NCBI GenBank assembly: GCA_963575745.1
Contig: CAUYUJ010012614.1
Span: forward strand, 1-64,000
From: Prorocentrum cordatum
Lineage: Eukaryota > Sar > Dinophyceae > Prorocentrales > Prorocentraceae
DNA length: 64,000 nucleotides
Reading direction: 5' to 3'
The translations under genes were made by a program, and so were the position numbers. Numbering within the stretch: the first letter of the stretch is position 1; every line of letters starts with the position of its first letter. The notes beneath the pieces are model-generated. The model had not been told where the DNA came from, searched no databases, and saw only the letters and a list, made by a program, of their open reading frames with translations. This document shows, piece by piece, positions 1 to 10,200 of this stretch.

Positions 1-390
1 CCCCCCCCCCCCCCCCCCCCCCGAGGCACCCAAGACGCCCGAGAGACCCCCAGGACCGCCAGGAGACGCCCAAGAGGCCTCCAAGAAGCGCCCAAGAGAT
101 ATCCCAAGAGGCTCCGGCAGGCATCCAAGAGACCTTTGGCCATTTTGCTCGCCCTCCTCCTCCTCCTGCTCATCCGTCTTCCGTCATCCGTCCTCCTCCT
201 TCTCCTCATCCTCCTTCTCTTCCTCCTCCTCCTATTCATCTTCCTTCTCCCCACTCCCTCATCCATCCATCCAGCATCCTCCGTCTCCTCCTTCCTCCTT
301 CGCACGGTTCGGCTGCCCCCCTCCTTGCTCCCGCGCTTCCCTGATCACCTCAACTCGCCTGGGCGTTGTTTCTGGATGGGCTGACGGTGA
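1..390. repeat. Dispersed CT-rich repeat, copy 1
   Basis: After a 22-base poly-C run come CCAAGAGG-type units, a CCT-rich stretch and the unique-looking tail CTGATCACCT...TTTCTGGATGG. The same order (CGCCCAAGAGATATCCCAAGAGG, CCTCCTCC tract, GGTTCGGCTG, CCCTGATCACCT, GGGCGT(C/T)GTTTCTGGATGG) recurs at about 31,640-31,990, so this is one copy of a dispersed repeat. The open frame at 136-384 is a leucine/serine run produced by the CCT tract and is not a gene. Confidence 0.7.
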
Positions 391-541
391 TGCGCGAAGC
401 GTCTAGACTTTTGCAACAGCACCGATTGGACATGCAACGAAATCTGTTTGTCCTACCCGTCCCCCCTCGGCGACACTGCATTGCTGCATCCGCCAATGCC
501 TATGCTAGGATAGACTGCTGTGCGCACGCGCATCACAACGC

Positions 542-1329
542 TCACTCCTGCGACTCCAACTGCGGGATATCGCCGCCGCCATCGTCGTCATCGGCGTTGC
601 CGTCGTAGACCGTCCAACCACGTTTGAGAATATCGCCCGTAGGGGTCTCAATCGCTGTCTCAATGTCGGCGAGTTCCATGGTTTTTGGTTTTTGGTACTG
701 CAAGTGCTTGCGCCCGTCTGCATCCTTGCACTGCAGGAATATAGACTTCCTGCGATAATCGAACTTCGCCTCTGGCGTGGGCAATTCAATGCGATCCTCT
801 GGGCGCTTGCGCTTGAGCGGCTTCACAGGCGTTGGCTGCAAGGCCGACGCCGTCGCCACCTTCTGGAGCCAAGTGAGATTCTCCACGGTCAGCTCAACAC
901 ATGGCACCCTCAATGGCATGAGCTCCACGGTCATCTTCATATTGAAGGTCGCGCCCTCGTTGCAAGTCAAAACACGCTGGTAACATAGGGCAAGTCGTCG
1001 GGATTCACCGCCATCCTGTTGAAGCCATCTGGGAGAGCGGGTGGCTTCTCGCACGGGTTGCACGCATGCAAGTGGGCAAGTAAGACCTCGTCCACGCGCG
1101 TGTTCCTCGCCTTGCGCAAATCCTCCAGGATGCAGCTCTTGCTCCAGTACTTGGCATTGCCCTCGTGGGATAGGCCGAGTAAGACAGCGAGAGGTCTATC
1201 TGTCTGCCTGAGCTCGACGTACGTAGCTCCATCGATCGTCTTGGTGTACTGGGGCACCCACGTGCGGACGTGCTTCATGTCCGCGGCATGATATTGGACC
1301 ACGGGCTCCGCCTCGATCGTGAACGACAT
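542..1329 (-). CDS. Unidentified protein, frame broken once
   Basis: An ATG at 1329 opens a 120-codon frame (MSFTIEAEPVVQYHAADM...) ending at about 970. The natural continuation is in another frame from about 985 down to 542, with a KRKRPED nuclear-localisation-like stretch, then an acidic DDDDGGGD tail. The two frames meet inside CTATGTTACCAGCG, which is too short for an intron, so a one-base indel or decay is likely. Together about 260 residues. I recognise no domain. It lies 360 bp downstream of, and on the same strand as, the next gene, and could be its last exon if that interval is an intron. The final residues (IPQLESQE) include CCAACTGCGGG at about 557, a possible lone relative of the palindrome family of 48-63 kb. 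Confidence 0.45.
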
Positions 1330-1693
1330 CGGCGCGCGTGAAAACAGCCGCGCGAACCCCCCGCGGCGGCCGAGCGCAACCTCGCTTGATCACTGACGGC
1401 TTGTCGCTGCAATCGAGCCCGCGCCCAGCCGCAGCGACGAGGCTTGGACCAGCGCTGCCGCTGCCCCCCCCCCCATCCCCCTCTCCCCGCGCGAGCGCAT
1501 GCGAGCTGTTTTTGTTTCTCCTGCAAGCGCTGAAAGAGAAGAATACGCCATGTGTCCAGAGGACGCCGTGTGTCCTGCAAGCGCTAAAGGAAATCCGCAA
1601 TAATAATACCAGTGTCTCCTTAATCGGCGTGCCGCCCCACCGACCTGAGATCGCGGCACAAGTGTCTAATAAGCTCGGCTCCGCGAGCCACGA

Positions 1694-4342
1694 CTACTGC
1701 GTGCGGACCCTCCTCATCGGCGGCGCCTTCGCCGCCTGCGGCTTCAGTGCGCGAAGCTGGTCACCCTGTTTGATGGGTTTGGTGTTTTCCAGGAACGGTA
1801 TTTTCAATGTAAACTTCTCCGCGCCGACCGAGGCGTCAACGGTGTGAAGCTTGATGGCCATGTTAGACTTCTTGGGGTCGGTCACCTCTTTGTCAATGAG
1901 CCAGTAGTGCGGCATGAACCCTTCTATCTTCGCCATCTTGTAGCTGCCGCGCGTGTTGTCCGCGATGTCGCCTGGATCATGCTTCTGCAGCTTCATGAAG
2001 ATGTAAAGCTTCTGCGCGACGCCGTCCGCATTAGTGATCTCCGCGCCGACGTCGATGGCACCGTTTGGAGCTGTATCCGAGAAGGCAACTTTGGTCGAGA
2101 AGGGCGGGAAGATCGCGCTGGAGACATCGATGTCAACCTTGGCGTACACGCCGCGGTGCTCCGTGGGCTCCGTCACGATGTCGACCATCTCGCCCGCTGC
2201 CCCCTGTAGGTTACCCAATGCATCAAGCGCCGACGTCACGTGACAAACCAACACCATGCGCTGCCAGTCCGAGTTCGAGCGCGGGTCGCACCTGGCACTC
2301 CAATCGTTGATGTATTCCTGTTGGGATGGTGGGATGGGTTGCGGGGGTGGTGGGTTTGGGCGGGGCTGGGATGGGCGGTGGGTTTGGGGTAAAGGTGCGG
2401 GATGGAGAACAAAAGGAAAAGAGCACGTGGGCTGCGGGTGTGTAAGACAACCAAGCTCCATTGCCAAAATCGTTGCCCCCTCCCCCACCCCCTCCCCCTA
2501 TAGTATACACGTCGCCCTCCTACGGCTTGCAAGCGTGGAAAGGGGGAGAGCGCGGCGTCTTTCTTCGGCTCGCGTTTTGTGATCACCTTGAACTCTTGTG
2601 CACGCGGGGTGAGTAGCGATTTCAGGAGGTATGCCGAATCGACTGTGTAGTCGCTCCCATCGCCGATGCTCTGCAGCTTGATCTCATCCTCCTTGACTTC
2701 CTGCACCTTGTATACAGTTTTCATCTTGATGACCTCGATGTGGCAATTGGCGCTCACGCCCATACTTGCCAATTTGTGCATCCTGTCGGCGATTCCGCCT
2801 ACGCTCTGCACTTGTGCAGAAGCCGCAGCTTGCTGCGCGGGAGCTTTGGGCGGGGCTCCTTTCTTCGCCCACGGGGATGTGATCTGCGTGCCTGCAATGG
2901 TAGCCAGGTCTTGCACGTACTCGTAGCCGATGTGGTGAAGCGACTCGAACTTTTGGCTCCGGGGGTCGGGCTTCTTCATGCAATGGTGCACGAGCCTCAT
3001 GCCGAACCTGTTGATCAACGTCTTCACGGCCGCGTTGTCTTCTGACAGGTTGACAGTTTTTGCGATGTCTATAGCCATCGATTTCATGATGTCTGCCTGC
3101 GAGATCATGCGCTGCACTTCCTTGTTTCTCGTGAGCTTAAGCCCGAAGTCACCCGATGCAAAGAGGTTCTGAAAGTCGCCCGATGCATACTTGCTGTCGG
3201 CGCTCATCATTGCCTTTACGCAATCAATGCGGAAGGGAATGCAGCCCAATCCATCCGAGCCGATCACTGCATCAGCCACCGCCGCCAAGACGGGGCCCTG
3301 CACAATGCGCGGCTTCTGGCACGAACGGTTGAAAGCCCGAAGCTCCTTCAAATTCGGTGCGTCTGTTCCACCAGCGAGCTTCCTCGCAAACGTCGCCAAA
3401 CTCTGGATCTCTGAAACGAAATCTGGATTTCTGGATTGCGCTTTTGTTATTGCCCTACCCCACGCGACGTCGGGGTTCAAGATGTCGCCCTCCTTTTTAT
3501 TGGCTTCGAAGTTGGTGACGATCTTCTGCACGACCCCGTGCATCTTGAACAAGGTCTCCCACCTAGTCTCATTCATGGAAACCTTCTGCGCAGCATTTCC
3601 AGACTCCTGATTGAACGCGGCTAAAGCCAACATAAATGCGGGGGGGGGGCGGGGGCGGGGGCAATCGAAAAGTTAAAGGGTGGGCCATCGATTTCACAAA
3701 CTTAAGCGGGTCCTGGAGCAAGTCTATAATGGCGCCGAATGCGTCTTCAGCCTGCCAGACAAGCGCTTCAAACCCCTCCTTCGCAGCATCTGCCAACGTG
3801 GGGCGCTTCAACCCGATCTTGTGGATGTCAAGCTTCCCGTCGGTACCGAACTCGCCGTTATCTGAATCTGTAGGGCTGCCAAACTGAATGCAGCGGGTCG
3901 CCTGGGTCGTGTGCGACTTGCTCACGCTAAGGATTTTGATCTCGCCCTCGTCGTATGGCGGCAAGAAGCCGTGGGATTCCTTGACAAGGTCTCCGTTGAA
4001 CTCGAGTGCCTCGGCGTGGCGCTCGTGAGATGGGGGTGGCATCTCGATGGCAAAGGGCGCGCCCACCTCATCCATGCTGAACCCGTCGCTGCAAAAACTG
4101 CGCACCAGCGTGCGCACGTGGGATGGAACTATGCCATCGCCGTACCTGTTCCGCGGGTGCACGGCCACGTAGCGCCCATTCGTTTTCTGGCGCCTCAGCA
4201 GACCCTCCTTCCGCAACAATCGCACCGCCTGGTCGCGCAACTGGAGAATCGGGGGGCAATGGCTCAACGTGTACTCCTTGATGATGTCGAAGATCTGCTC
4301 CTGGACGCGCTCCACGCGAGCCTGCATGGTCTCACCCGCCAT
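1694..4342 (-). CDS. Unidentified large protein, two exons plus one frameshift
   Basis: The first in-frame ATG is at 4342 (MAGETMQARVERVQEQ). The frame runs to a homopolymer C tract near 3637-3650, where it must shift to continue as MLALAAFNQESGNAAQKV down to about 2524. A GT-AG intron (about 2318-2523, 206 bp, pyrimidine-rich before the acceptor CCAACAG) joins it in phase to EYINDWSARCDPRSN..., ending at the stop at 1694. Total about 810 residues. The start has a possible small helical (winged-helix-like) segment, ILQLRDQAVRLLRKEGLL; the rest gives no domain I can name. The poly-C frameshift is the kind expected from a sequencing or assembly error, so the gene may be intact. Codon use and exon structure look like a real host gene or an old mobile-element gene. 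Confidence 0.6.
2318..2523 (-). other. Intron, GT-AG
   Basis: On the minus strand the donor is GCC|GTAGGAGG and the acceptor CCAACAG|GAATAC. Both exon edges are phase 0 and the reading frame outside changes from structured sequence to pyrimidine-rich low complexity inside, which fixes both ends well. Confidence 0.6.
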
Positions 4343-4519
4343 GGCCCAACTGCAATGCGCGAAACGCAAGGCGGGGGCTGCGCTGAACGCAAGCTAGCAA
4401 GGGTGCCTGAAACCTTTGTCTGGGCCAGCGGCAGCACAAATGCATGAAACAACTATTGATTTCGCAGCATGCCTCCCACGGCGCCCGCGCAATATTCCAG
4501 ATCGGGCACCAAGGTTCTC

Positions 4520-4534
4520 TTAGGGTTTAGGGTT
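4520..4534 (+). other. Telomere-like interstitial motif
   Basis: TTAGGGTTTAGGGTT is two units of the TTTAGGG-type telomere repeat used by plants and dinoflagellates. Only two units are present, so it may be chance. The stretch 4,370-4,630 around it has no gene. Confidence 0.3.
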
Positions 4535-4629
4535 AACGACATTGGCGTCACAAGTGTTTTGGGCGTCCTGTTCAGCGCGCGCGCTGTTATATATATTGAT
4601 TGAAAATGCATGCCCATACATGGCGTTAG

Positions 4630-4975
4630 TTTGCGTAACTGCAGTTATGTGGCACTTACGCGCCACTTATGTGGCACTTACGCGCCACTTATGTGGCACT
4701 TACGCCACTTACATAAGTAGCTCGTAAGTAACTTACGCTACTTATATAAGTAGGCCGTAAGTACTTATAAGTAGGCCAAAGTACTTATAAGTACTTACGC
4801 TACTTATAAGTAGGCTGCCCCTACTTATAAGTAGCTCCTAAGTAACTTAGCTACATATGAGCTACTTACACTACTTATGAGCTACTTACGAGCTACTTAC
4901 ACTACTTATCAGCTACTTACGAGCGACTTAGGAGCTACTTATAATTGGCGTAACTGCATAAGTACTTATAAGTAC
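4630..4975. repeat. Palindromic ACTTATAAGT repeat array
   Basis: The block starts with GTGGCACTTACGCGCCACTTAT units and passes into many copies of the self-complementary decamer ACTTATAAGT and near relatives (GTACTTATAAGTAGG, GAGCTACTTAC). It is AT-rich between GC-rich neighbours. No coding potential. Confidence 0.85.
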
Positions 4976-4984
4976 CCCCGCCGC

Positions 4985-5490
4985 GCGCAGAGCGTCGGGG
5001 CGTTTCCTGGGCGTGGCCCGCCGGGCGCCCGGGCGCCCGGGCGCCCGGCCCCGGGCGCCCGGCCCCGGGCGTCCGTTCCCCGGTCCGTACACCCTAGAGC
5101 GGGCGGACGCGCTTTGGCGCCCAGGGCGTTCGTGCGCCAGGGCGCTTCAGGCGCCCAGTCCGGGCGCCCAGGCGTCCGGGCGCCCGTCGGGGCGTTTCCT
5201 GGGCGTGGCCCGCCGGGCGCCCGGGCGGCCGGGCGCCCGGCCCCGGGCGTCCGGCCCCGGGCGCCCGGGCGTCCGGGCGCTTTGGCGCCCAGGGCGTTCG
5301 TGCGCCAGGGCGCTTCAGGCGCCCAGTCCGGGCGCCCAGGCGTCCGGGCGCCCGGGCGTCCGGGCGTGCGGGCGTCCAGGCGCGGGCGCCCTGGGCGGTT
5401 CTGTCGCCTGGGCCTGGCCCGCCGGGCGCCCGGGCGTCCGGGCGTCCGGGCGCCCGGGCGTCCGGGCGTCCGGGCGCCCAGCCGGGCCTT
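4985..5490. repeat. GC-rich tandem repeat, about 170-195 bp unit
   Basis: Almost wholly G and C: GGGCGCCCGGGCGTCCGG units. A larger unit beginning CGTCGGGGCGTTTCCTGGGC occurs at about 4,993 and again at about 5,187; the internal block GCTTTGGCGCCCAGGGCG repeats at about 5,110 and 5,279. Long open frames on both strands here are by-products of the composition. Confidence 0.85.
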
Positions 5491-5519
5491 GGTAAAATTG
5501 CGCCATCCCTTCCATGTCC

Positions 5520-5842
5520 GAAACAAGTCCTCCACGACGGCTCAAGATGGTCTCCAAGATGACCACGGTGGCCCAAGATGGCCTCCAAGTTCGCCCAAGA
5601 TGGTCGATGTTGACTCCAAGTCCACCGAAGAAACCATCAAGAAGGCCCAAGATGACTCCAAAACGGCCCAAGAGACTCCCAAGAGGTCCCTGAGACGGCC
5701 CATGAGGCCGCCAACAGGTCCGCTAGGAGGGCCCGAAGAGGCCAAAATCATTGTTGTCGCACGGTTTTTGAATGATGTTGGCATTTGCTTGTTTCGGCCT
5801 TCCGGCAGCCGAAGACGGCCCAAGAATCCTCCAGGATTGCCC
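5520..5842 (+). repeat. CCAAGA-type 11-12 bp repeat block with conserved core
   Basis: Degenerate units of CCAAGATGGCCT/CCAAGACGGCCC surround a less repetitive core at about 5,745-5,825 (CATTGTTGTCGCACGG...TTTTGAATGATGTTGGCATTTG...CGGCCTTCCGGCAGCCG). The same arrangement recurs near 23,130, 24,200 and 24,800. The retrotransposon has inserted into this block: CCAAGA-type sequence continues on its far side from 22,236. Confidence 0.75.
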
Positions 5843-5847
5843 CAAGA
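5843..5847 (+). repeat. Target-site duplication CAAGA, left
   Basis: CAAGA directly outside the 3' LTR, matching 22,235-22,239. Five bases is the usual copia duplication length. Confidence 0.65.
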
Positions 5848-6132
5848 AGTCGAAAACAAGCTGGTAAGCTTAGGTATGTAGTCCGCCTTAGGCGCTCCCA
5901 TATCCCAGGCTTTGGCTCATATCGTATGAGCAAGAGAGCGAGACGAAGCATGGGATCTGGAGTAAAGGATAGGATGGGCATCGTCAATGGAAAAGGTATT
6001 TTCCGATCTCTGATGCAAGTCGTGCGCCTCAGTGAGGCACAGTCATATATCTGGCCGGGCCCGGCTTGAGCCAGGCACGGCAGCGGTACATGCTCGATTT
6101 ATACCTCGCCTATAACCTTCTCCGTTTAAAGT
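5848..6132 (-). repeat. 3' LTR of the copia element
   Basis: Nearly identical to 21,950-22,234. Its boundary is set by the CAAGA duplication outside and by the match to the 5' LTR inside. The ends are not the usual TG...CA: on the minus strand it runs ACTTTAAAC...GTTTTCGACT. It contains a small hairpin CGCC-TTA-GGCG at 5,884-5,894. Confidence 0.9.
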
Positions 6133-6223
6133 CGGAGGGGGAGGAGACGAGCAGGTACCGCACTTCTACACTATGCGGAAAAACAGTGCTAAGCAGCAGC
6201 GGCTGCCTACAAGGAAGGGGCGC

Positions 6224-6289
6224 GCGAGTAGCCTCGCTACCGGCGAGTTTCCTCGCTACTAAAGCGCACCTGCCCGCGGGTTTCCCCGC
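6224..6289. repeat. Three GCGAG/GCGGG hairpins at the 3' end of pol
   Basis: GCGAG-TAGC-CTCGC (6,224-6,237), GCGAG-TTTC-CTCGC (6,243-6,256) and GCGGG-TTTC-CCCGC (6,276-6,289). Five-base stems with four-base loops; the fourth stem pair is A-T in the first two and G-C in the third, so the stem is kept while its sequence changes. Confidence 0.8.
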
Positions 6290-6978
6290 TGGCTCGGGAG
6301 GCAGGGCCGTCCTCAGACGACCTGCCCGCCCTATACGGTGTATGTTTCTTCAGCTCGTGCTTGAAGGATTGCTGGCCGGCCATTACTTGTAGGAGTAACG
6401 CGCGGTCAATACTACCTTTGGTATGACCATCGGCAGTCATATCCCGCGTGTCACACCATTGGACGCTTTCCACGATTCCGCGTTCCATCATCTGGCGGAT
6501 CCAGCTGATGTGCCCAAGCAGAGTACATTCTGTGGGCTTCTTCAGATCTTTGCTAGACAAAGACTTGAAGACAGACTCGGCATCAATAGTCAGAGTGACT
6601 TTGATACATAGACCACCCATTTCCAATATGTTCTTTAACTGTGTGGGGGTCAATGGTCCCGAGTGTAGCTCGTGGAGCGTTACAATGGTCGGGTAGCAGT
6701 CTTCCAAGTTGTGGGCTGCTGCCAGTGTTTCCGCAGAGTAGCTCGAACGCACCTGCAGTCGATGAGACTTGCAGTATGCGTCCACCAGGTGCACGACGGG
6801 TTTCCCCGCTTGCGTGTGGCCACGCCTCAGCAGGTTAGCCCCGCGGATACCATAGCCTTTGACTTCGTCGTCTTCATCTCCGTTGAGACGACGATAGCCA
6901 GAATCGCTATGCAGGTCGACTTCTCCTGTTGGGGTCATAGCTTGATACACGATCTTCTTCGGACCTGCCTGTAGCTTT
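6237..6978 (-). CDS. Copia-type RNase H, C-terminal part of Pol
   Basis: From PKKIVYQAMTPTGE the frame carries the RNase H residues in order: DLHSDSGYRR (Asp), SSYSAETLAAAHN (Glu), TIDAESVFKSL (Asp) and CDTRDMTADGHTKG (Asp plus the usual His). This enzyme digests the RNA strand during reverse transcription. It is separated from the reverse transcriptase by two frame changes. The tail (GETRGQVRFSSEETRR) is made largely by three small hairpins at 6,224-6,289. The 3' LTR starts about 100 bp further on. Confidence 0.8.
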
Positions 6979-7201
6979 CCTGGTAACCGCGTTTAGTCGT
7001 CGTACCTGGATGTTTGTCGGTTCCTGGATACGTTGTAGTGAGACAACATAGACCATCAGCCATACCTGCGTGATCAACGCATAGGCTAGAGCGCCACGAA
7101 GACTGACGAACATGTCAGAAATCGTCTTTGTCGCTTTGCTCTCAGGATCAGCTCCTGTGAGTTCTGGATGTGTGATAGGACGAAGCTGTTTGATGTATTC
7201 G
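6907..7201 (-). pseudogene. Pol segment between reverse transcriptase and RNase H, out of frame
   Basis: After the 49 bp duplication the protein resumes in a new frame (LRPITHPELTGADPESKATK...SLRGALAYALITQVW...VRRLNAVTRK). This is the connection stretch found between the reverse transcriptase thumb and RNase H in copia elements. It then loses frame again at about 6,978, where one extra A on the sense strand (GGAAAGC) fits a single-base insertion. Confidence 0.65.
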
Positions 7202-10200
7202 TCCTGTGAGCTCTGGATGTGTGATAGGACGAAGCTCGTCCTGATCAAGAGTGACGCTCCCATCATCGGTCTTGTTGTACCGAACGGCACAGTTTGTGTA
7301 TGTGTGCTTGTTCAGTTTGCACTTCCCAAACGTATCTTCAACACACTTGACATACTTGTCAATAGCCTCTTCCTTCCCAGTCATATTGATGTCATCAACG
7401 TGCTTGGCTGTCAAGAGGTTTGGGCTCATCTCGAACTCTTCGTCGTATGAAGTAGGCTGTAGCCCAAAGCTCCTAGTGATGGACCTGAGCTTCAGCGAGA
7501 ATGCCCTGGGAGCATCCTTCGTGCCCGTCCCCGGTTTCAGACACCGGAGACAATGCTTTGATTCGTCATATGACTCAAAGCCTGGCAGTGTGCGAAGGAC
7601 AGCTGCTGACCCAGGTGGTAGTGTGAAGCACACCACACGCTCTTTCTCGCCCGTTGCCGCGGCGAGCTCGCCATAGGTCAGTCCCTTCAAGAAAGCCATG
7701 TTGATGTCCAGGGAAGCGATGATCCAAGCTTTGTTGCATGCAGCAGAACTTGCGAGCAGTCTCTGGCTTGACCTCCTTGCCGTGCCAGAGAAGGTTTCGA
7801 CATCAAAGGCTTCAAGGTCCATGAAGCCACGGAGTACCAAGCGTAACCTGATCGTCCTTTCCATTTCGCCCTTTTCGTTCTTGACAAACTTCCATTTGTA
7901 TACGTAGCGTGACGTCATGATGTTAGACGCCTTGCTTAAGTCAGTCATCTGGAAGCATTTGTTGTCAAGCCAAGTCTTCAATTCTGTGTAGAGGGCTTTG
8001 GAAACTTTGACCGGATTTGCTTGGATGTCGGCCTTCGTGAGTAGATCGTCTTCCTTGACGACCACGGCACGTTTGGAGGCAGCACTAACGTATACTCGCA
8101 TAGTTGTGACGCTGCTGTCATCCAACAATCGGTGTTGCTGCTCGGACAGGACGACTTTGGACATGTCTGCAGTGAAGCAGAGCTCGATGTACTTCCCGTG
8201 CTCATCGGAGTCCAGATCATATTTGCTATCCGGATCCGTGGAGCATAAAGGAACGTAGTAAGAAGTGTCCATGTCGTATCCTGGCGGGTGACCCCGCTCC
8301 GGCAAGTGGCCTTGCACATCTTCACAGGTCGTAGAGACTAACACACACTGTGTGTCTGTCATGTATGTGGGAACTGTATGCATGACTTCCTCTGTGTCAG
8401 CTTCAAGGAGTGTTCTGTCATCCATCAGTTCAGCATACCACGACTTCAAGACAAAAGCATCCAGATCTTCTTCTGTTTCCTCTATGATGGTCGGGAGCCG
8501 ACCATCGTTATCCGTAGGAGGCTCCTCAGGAGCAGCTGCTGGAGGTGATTCGCTTGGTGGTGGACCATCAGCGAGTTCCTCAAACTTAGTGAGGTCTTGG
8601 TCAAATCCAGCAGACGGCTTCCTGGATTTAAGACACTGGATGATGCGTGAGTGTGTAGATCCTGTGATGTCATAGATGTTCAAGGCAGTGCCATCAGCTT
8701 CATAGTAATGAAAACCAGGGGTCACATCATTATCATAGTGCACTAGTGTACAGCTGTCTGCATAGGGTGCAGCAGGCAACTTCGTCAGGCTCTTGGCAAG
8801 TCGTACAGCAACAACGTTTTCAATACGAAAGTAGTTGCGTATGAGGTACTGAAGAGCCAAGTGCACCTTAGGCGAAAGTCGGCTCGCAGCAGTCATCTGC
8901 AGCCGACCCTGTTTCGCTGGTAGATATCCGAAAGTCATGGCGGGTTTCCCCGCTGGCAGACCGGCAATAAAGGCCAATACTGTCCGAAGGGCCGTATTGT
9001 CCGATCCTATCTCGCGGACCATAAGTGCTTCGATGTACAGTGTGTGTCGTGTGTCAGGATACTGTACTCGCACTTCGCGACTGCCGACCTTCACGATGAC
9101 CTGGCCTCGGTCAGGTTCGTTGCGGATGACCGGGTATGGACCACTCCATCCACCCCAGTCGTCTTTCGTGGTGGTCGGGCGATGATAGTCCACGAGATCT
9201 CCCTCTTTGTAGTGAAATTCACCCGTAGCAGTAGTCTTCGTACGGAGAGCCCTGTTCGTCTTGGCAACCGCAGTGGCCTGCGTGATTGCCTCCAGACTAA
9301 CCCTCCTGATTGTTTCCTCCCTTGAGTGATCTGATGATTCAGCGGACTGATCATGATCCAAGACAGGGAAATCGGGAAGCATAGCTGGTTGTCTGCCATA
9401 CAGCGCATTGTACGGAGACACTTCATTGTAGAAGGTAAATGCGTTGCTGGCAAACAAGGCTTCATGTAAGAGACGAGTGAAATTGAGAGGAATATTTAAT
9501 CTATTCAATTCTTCTCCCATCACGTGTAAGAGGTGTCGCAGGATGCCGTTCCTAGCTTCGATAGTTGTAGCGTGTTGGCCACGCGCTCGAATACGAAGCT
9601 CTGTTCCCTTAGCCTTAAGGATGGCCTTTGCTGTATCATTATTCAGTGCTCCTTCCCCATCGGAGTATAAGATTTTAGCAGGGCCATGTTGCATCCAAGT
9701 CGTATGATAGGCATCGAGAACAGTATGCATGGCTTTATCAGGAATCTCTGTGCCAGCTGCCCAGCGAATACAACGGTCGATGATGTGAAAAACAATATGT
9801 TCCTGTTTGTAAAAGAAAAGATCACATTCGACTTCCTCGTTGAAACGTCCTGGCAGTGACACAGAAGGCATCACCGTGTTGCCTGGTTTGTCCCAGGCTC
9901 GACATTCTCTACACGAGTCACAAATGCCTTTGATCAGACTCAAACGGGTTTCACCCAGACCAACCTTGGTTAGAATCATCCGCATTTTTGGCTCCTTGGC
10001 ATGAAACCATCTCAGGTGGAGTTTGCGGAGTTCTCGCTGCACTACAGCTGGGTCGAAGCTGCGCAGGTTTTGGAGGCTGAGCTGAACGTCGAAGCGAGTC
10101 CAATCAGGGAGCCTTGGCCTTGGCCTCGGCTCTGCTTGAGGCTGCGGCGGTGGTGGAGGATCTCCTCCCTCCATGCGTCCGCGCCTTGCTGCAACTTGTG

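Noticed and set aside
4966-5901. Long open frames on both strands through the GGGCGCCCGGGCG block
   Set aside because: They arise from stop-free GC repeats, occur in several frames at once and encode only Arg/Pro/Gly/Ala runs.
6134-6149. Purine tract beside the 3' LTR as a polypurine tract
   Set aside because: It is purine-rich on the plus strand, but the element is transcribed from the minus strand, so it has the wrong polarity.
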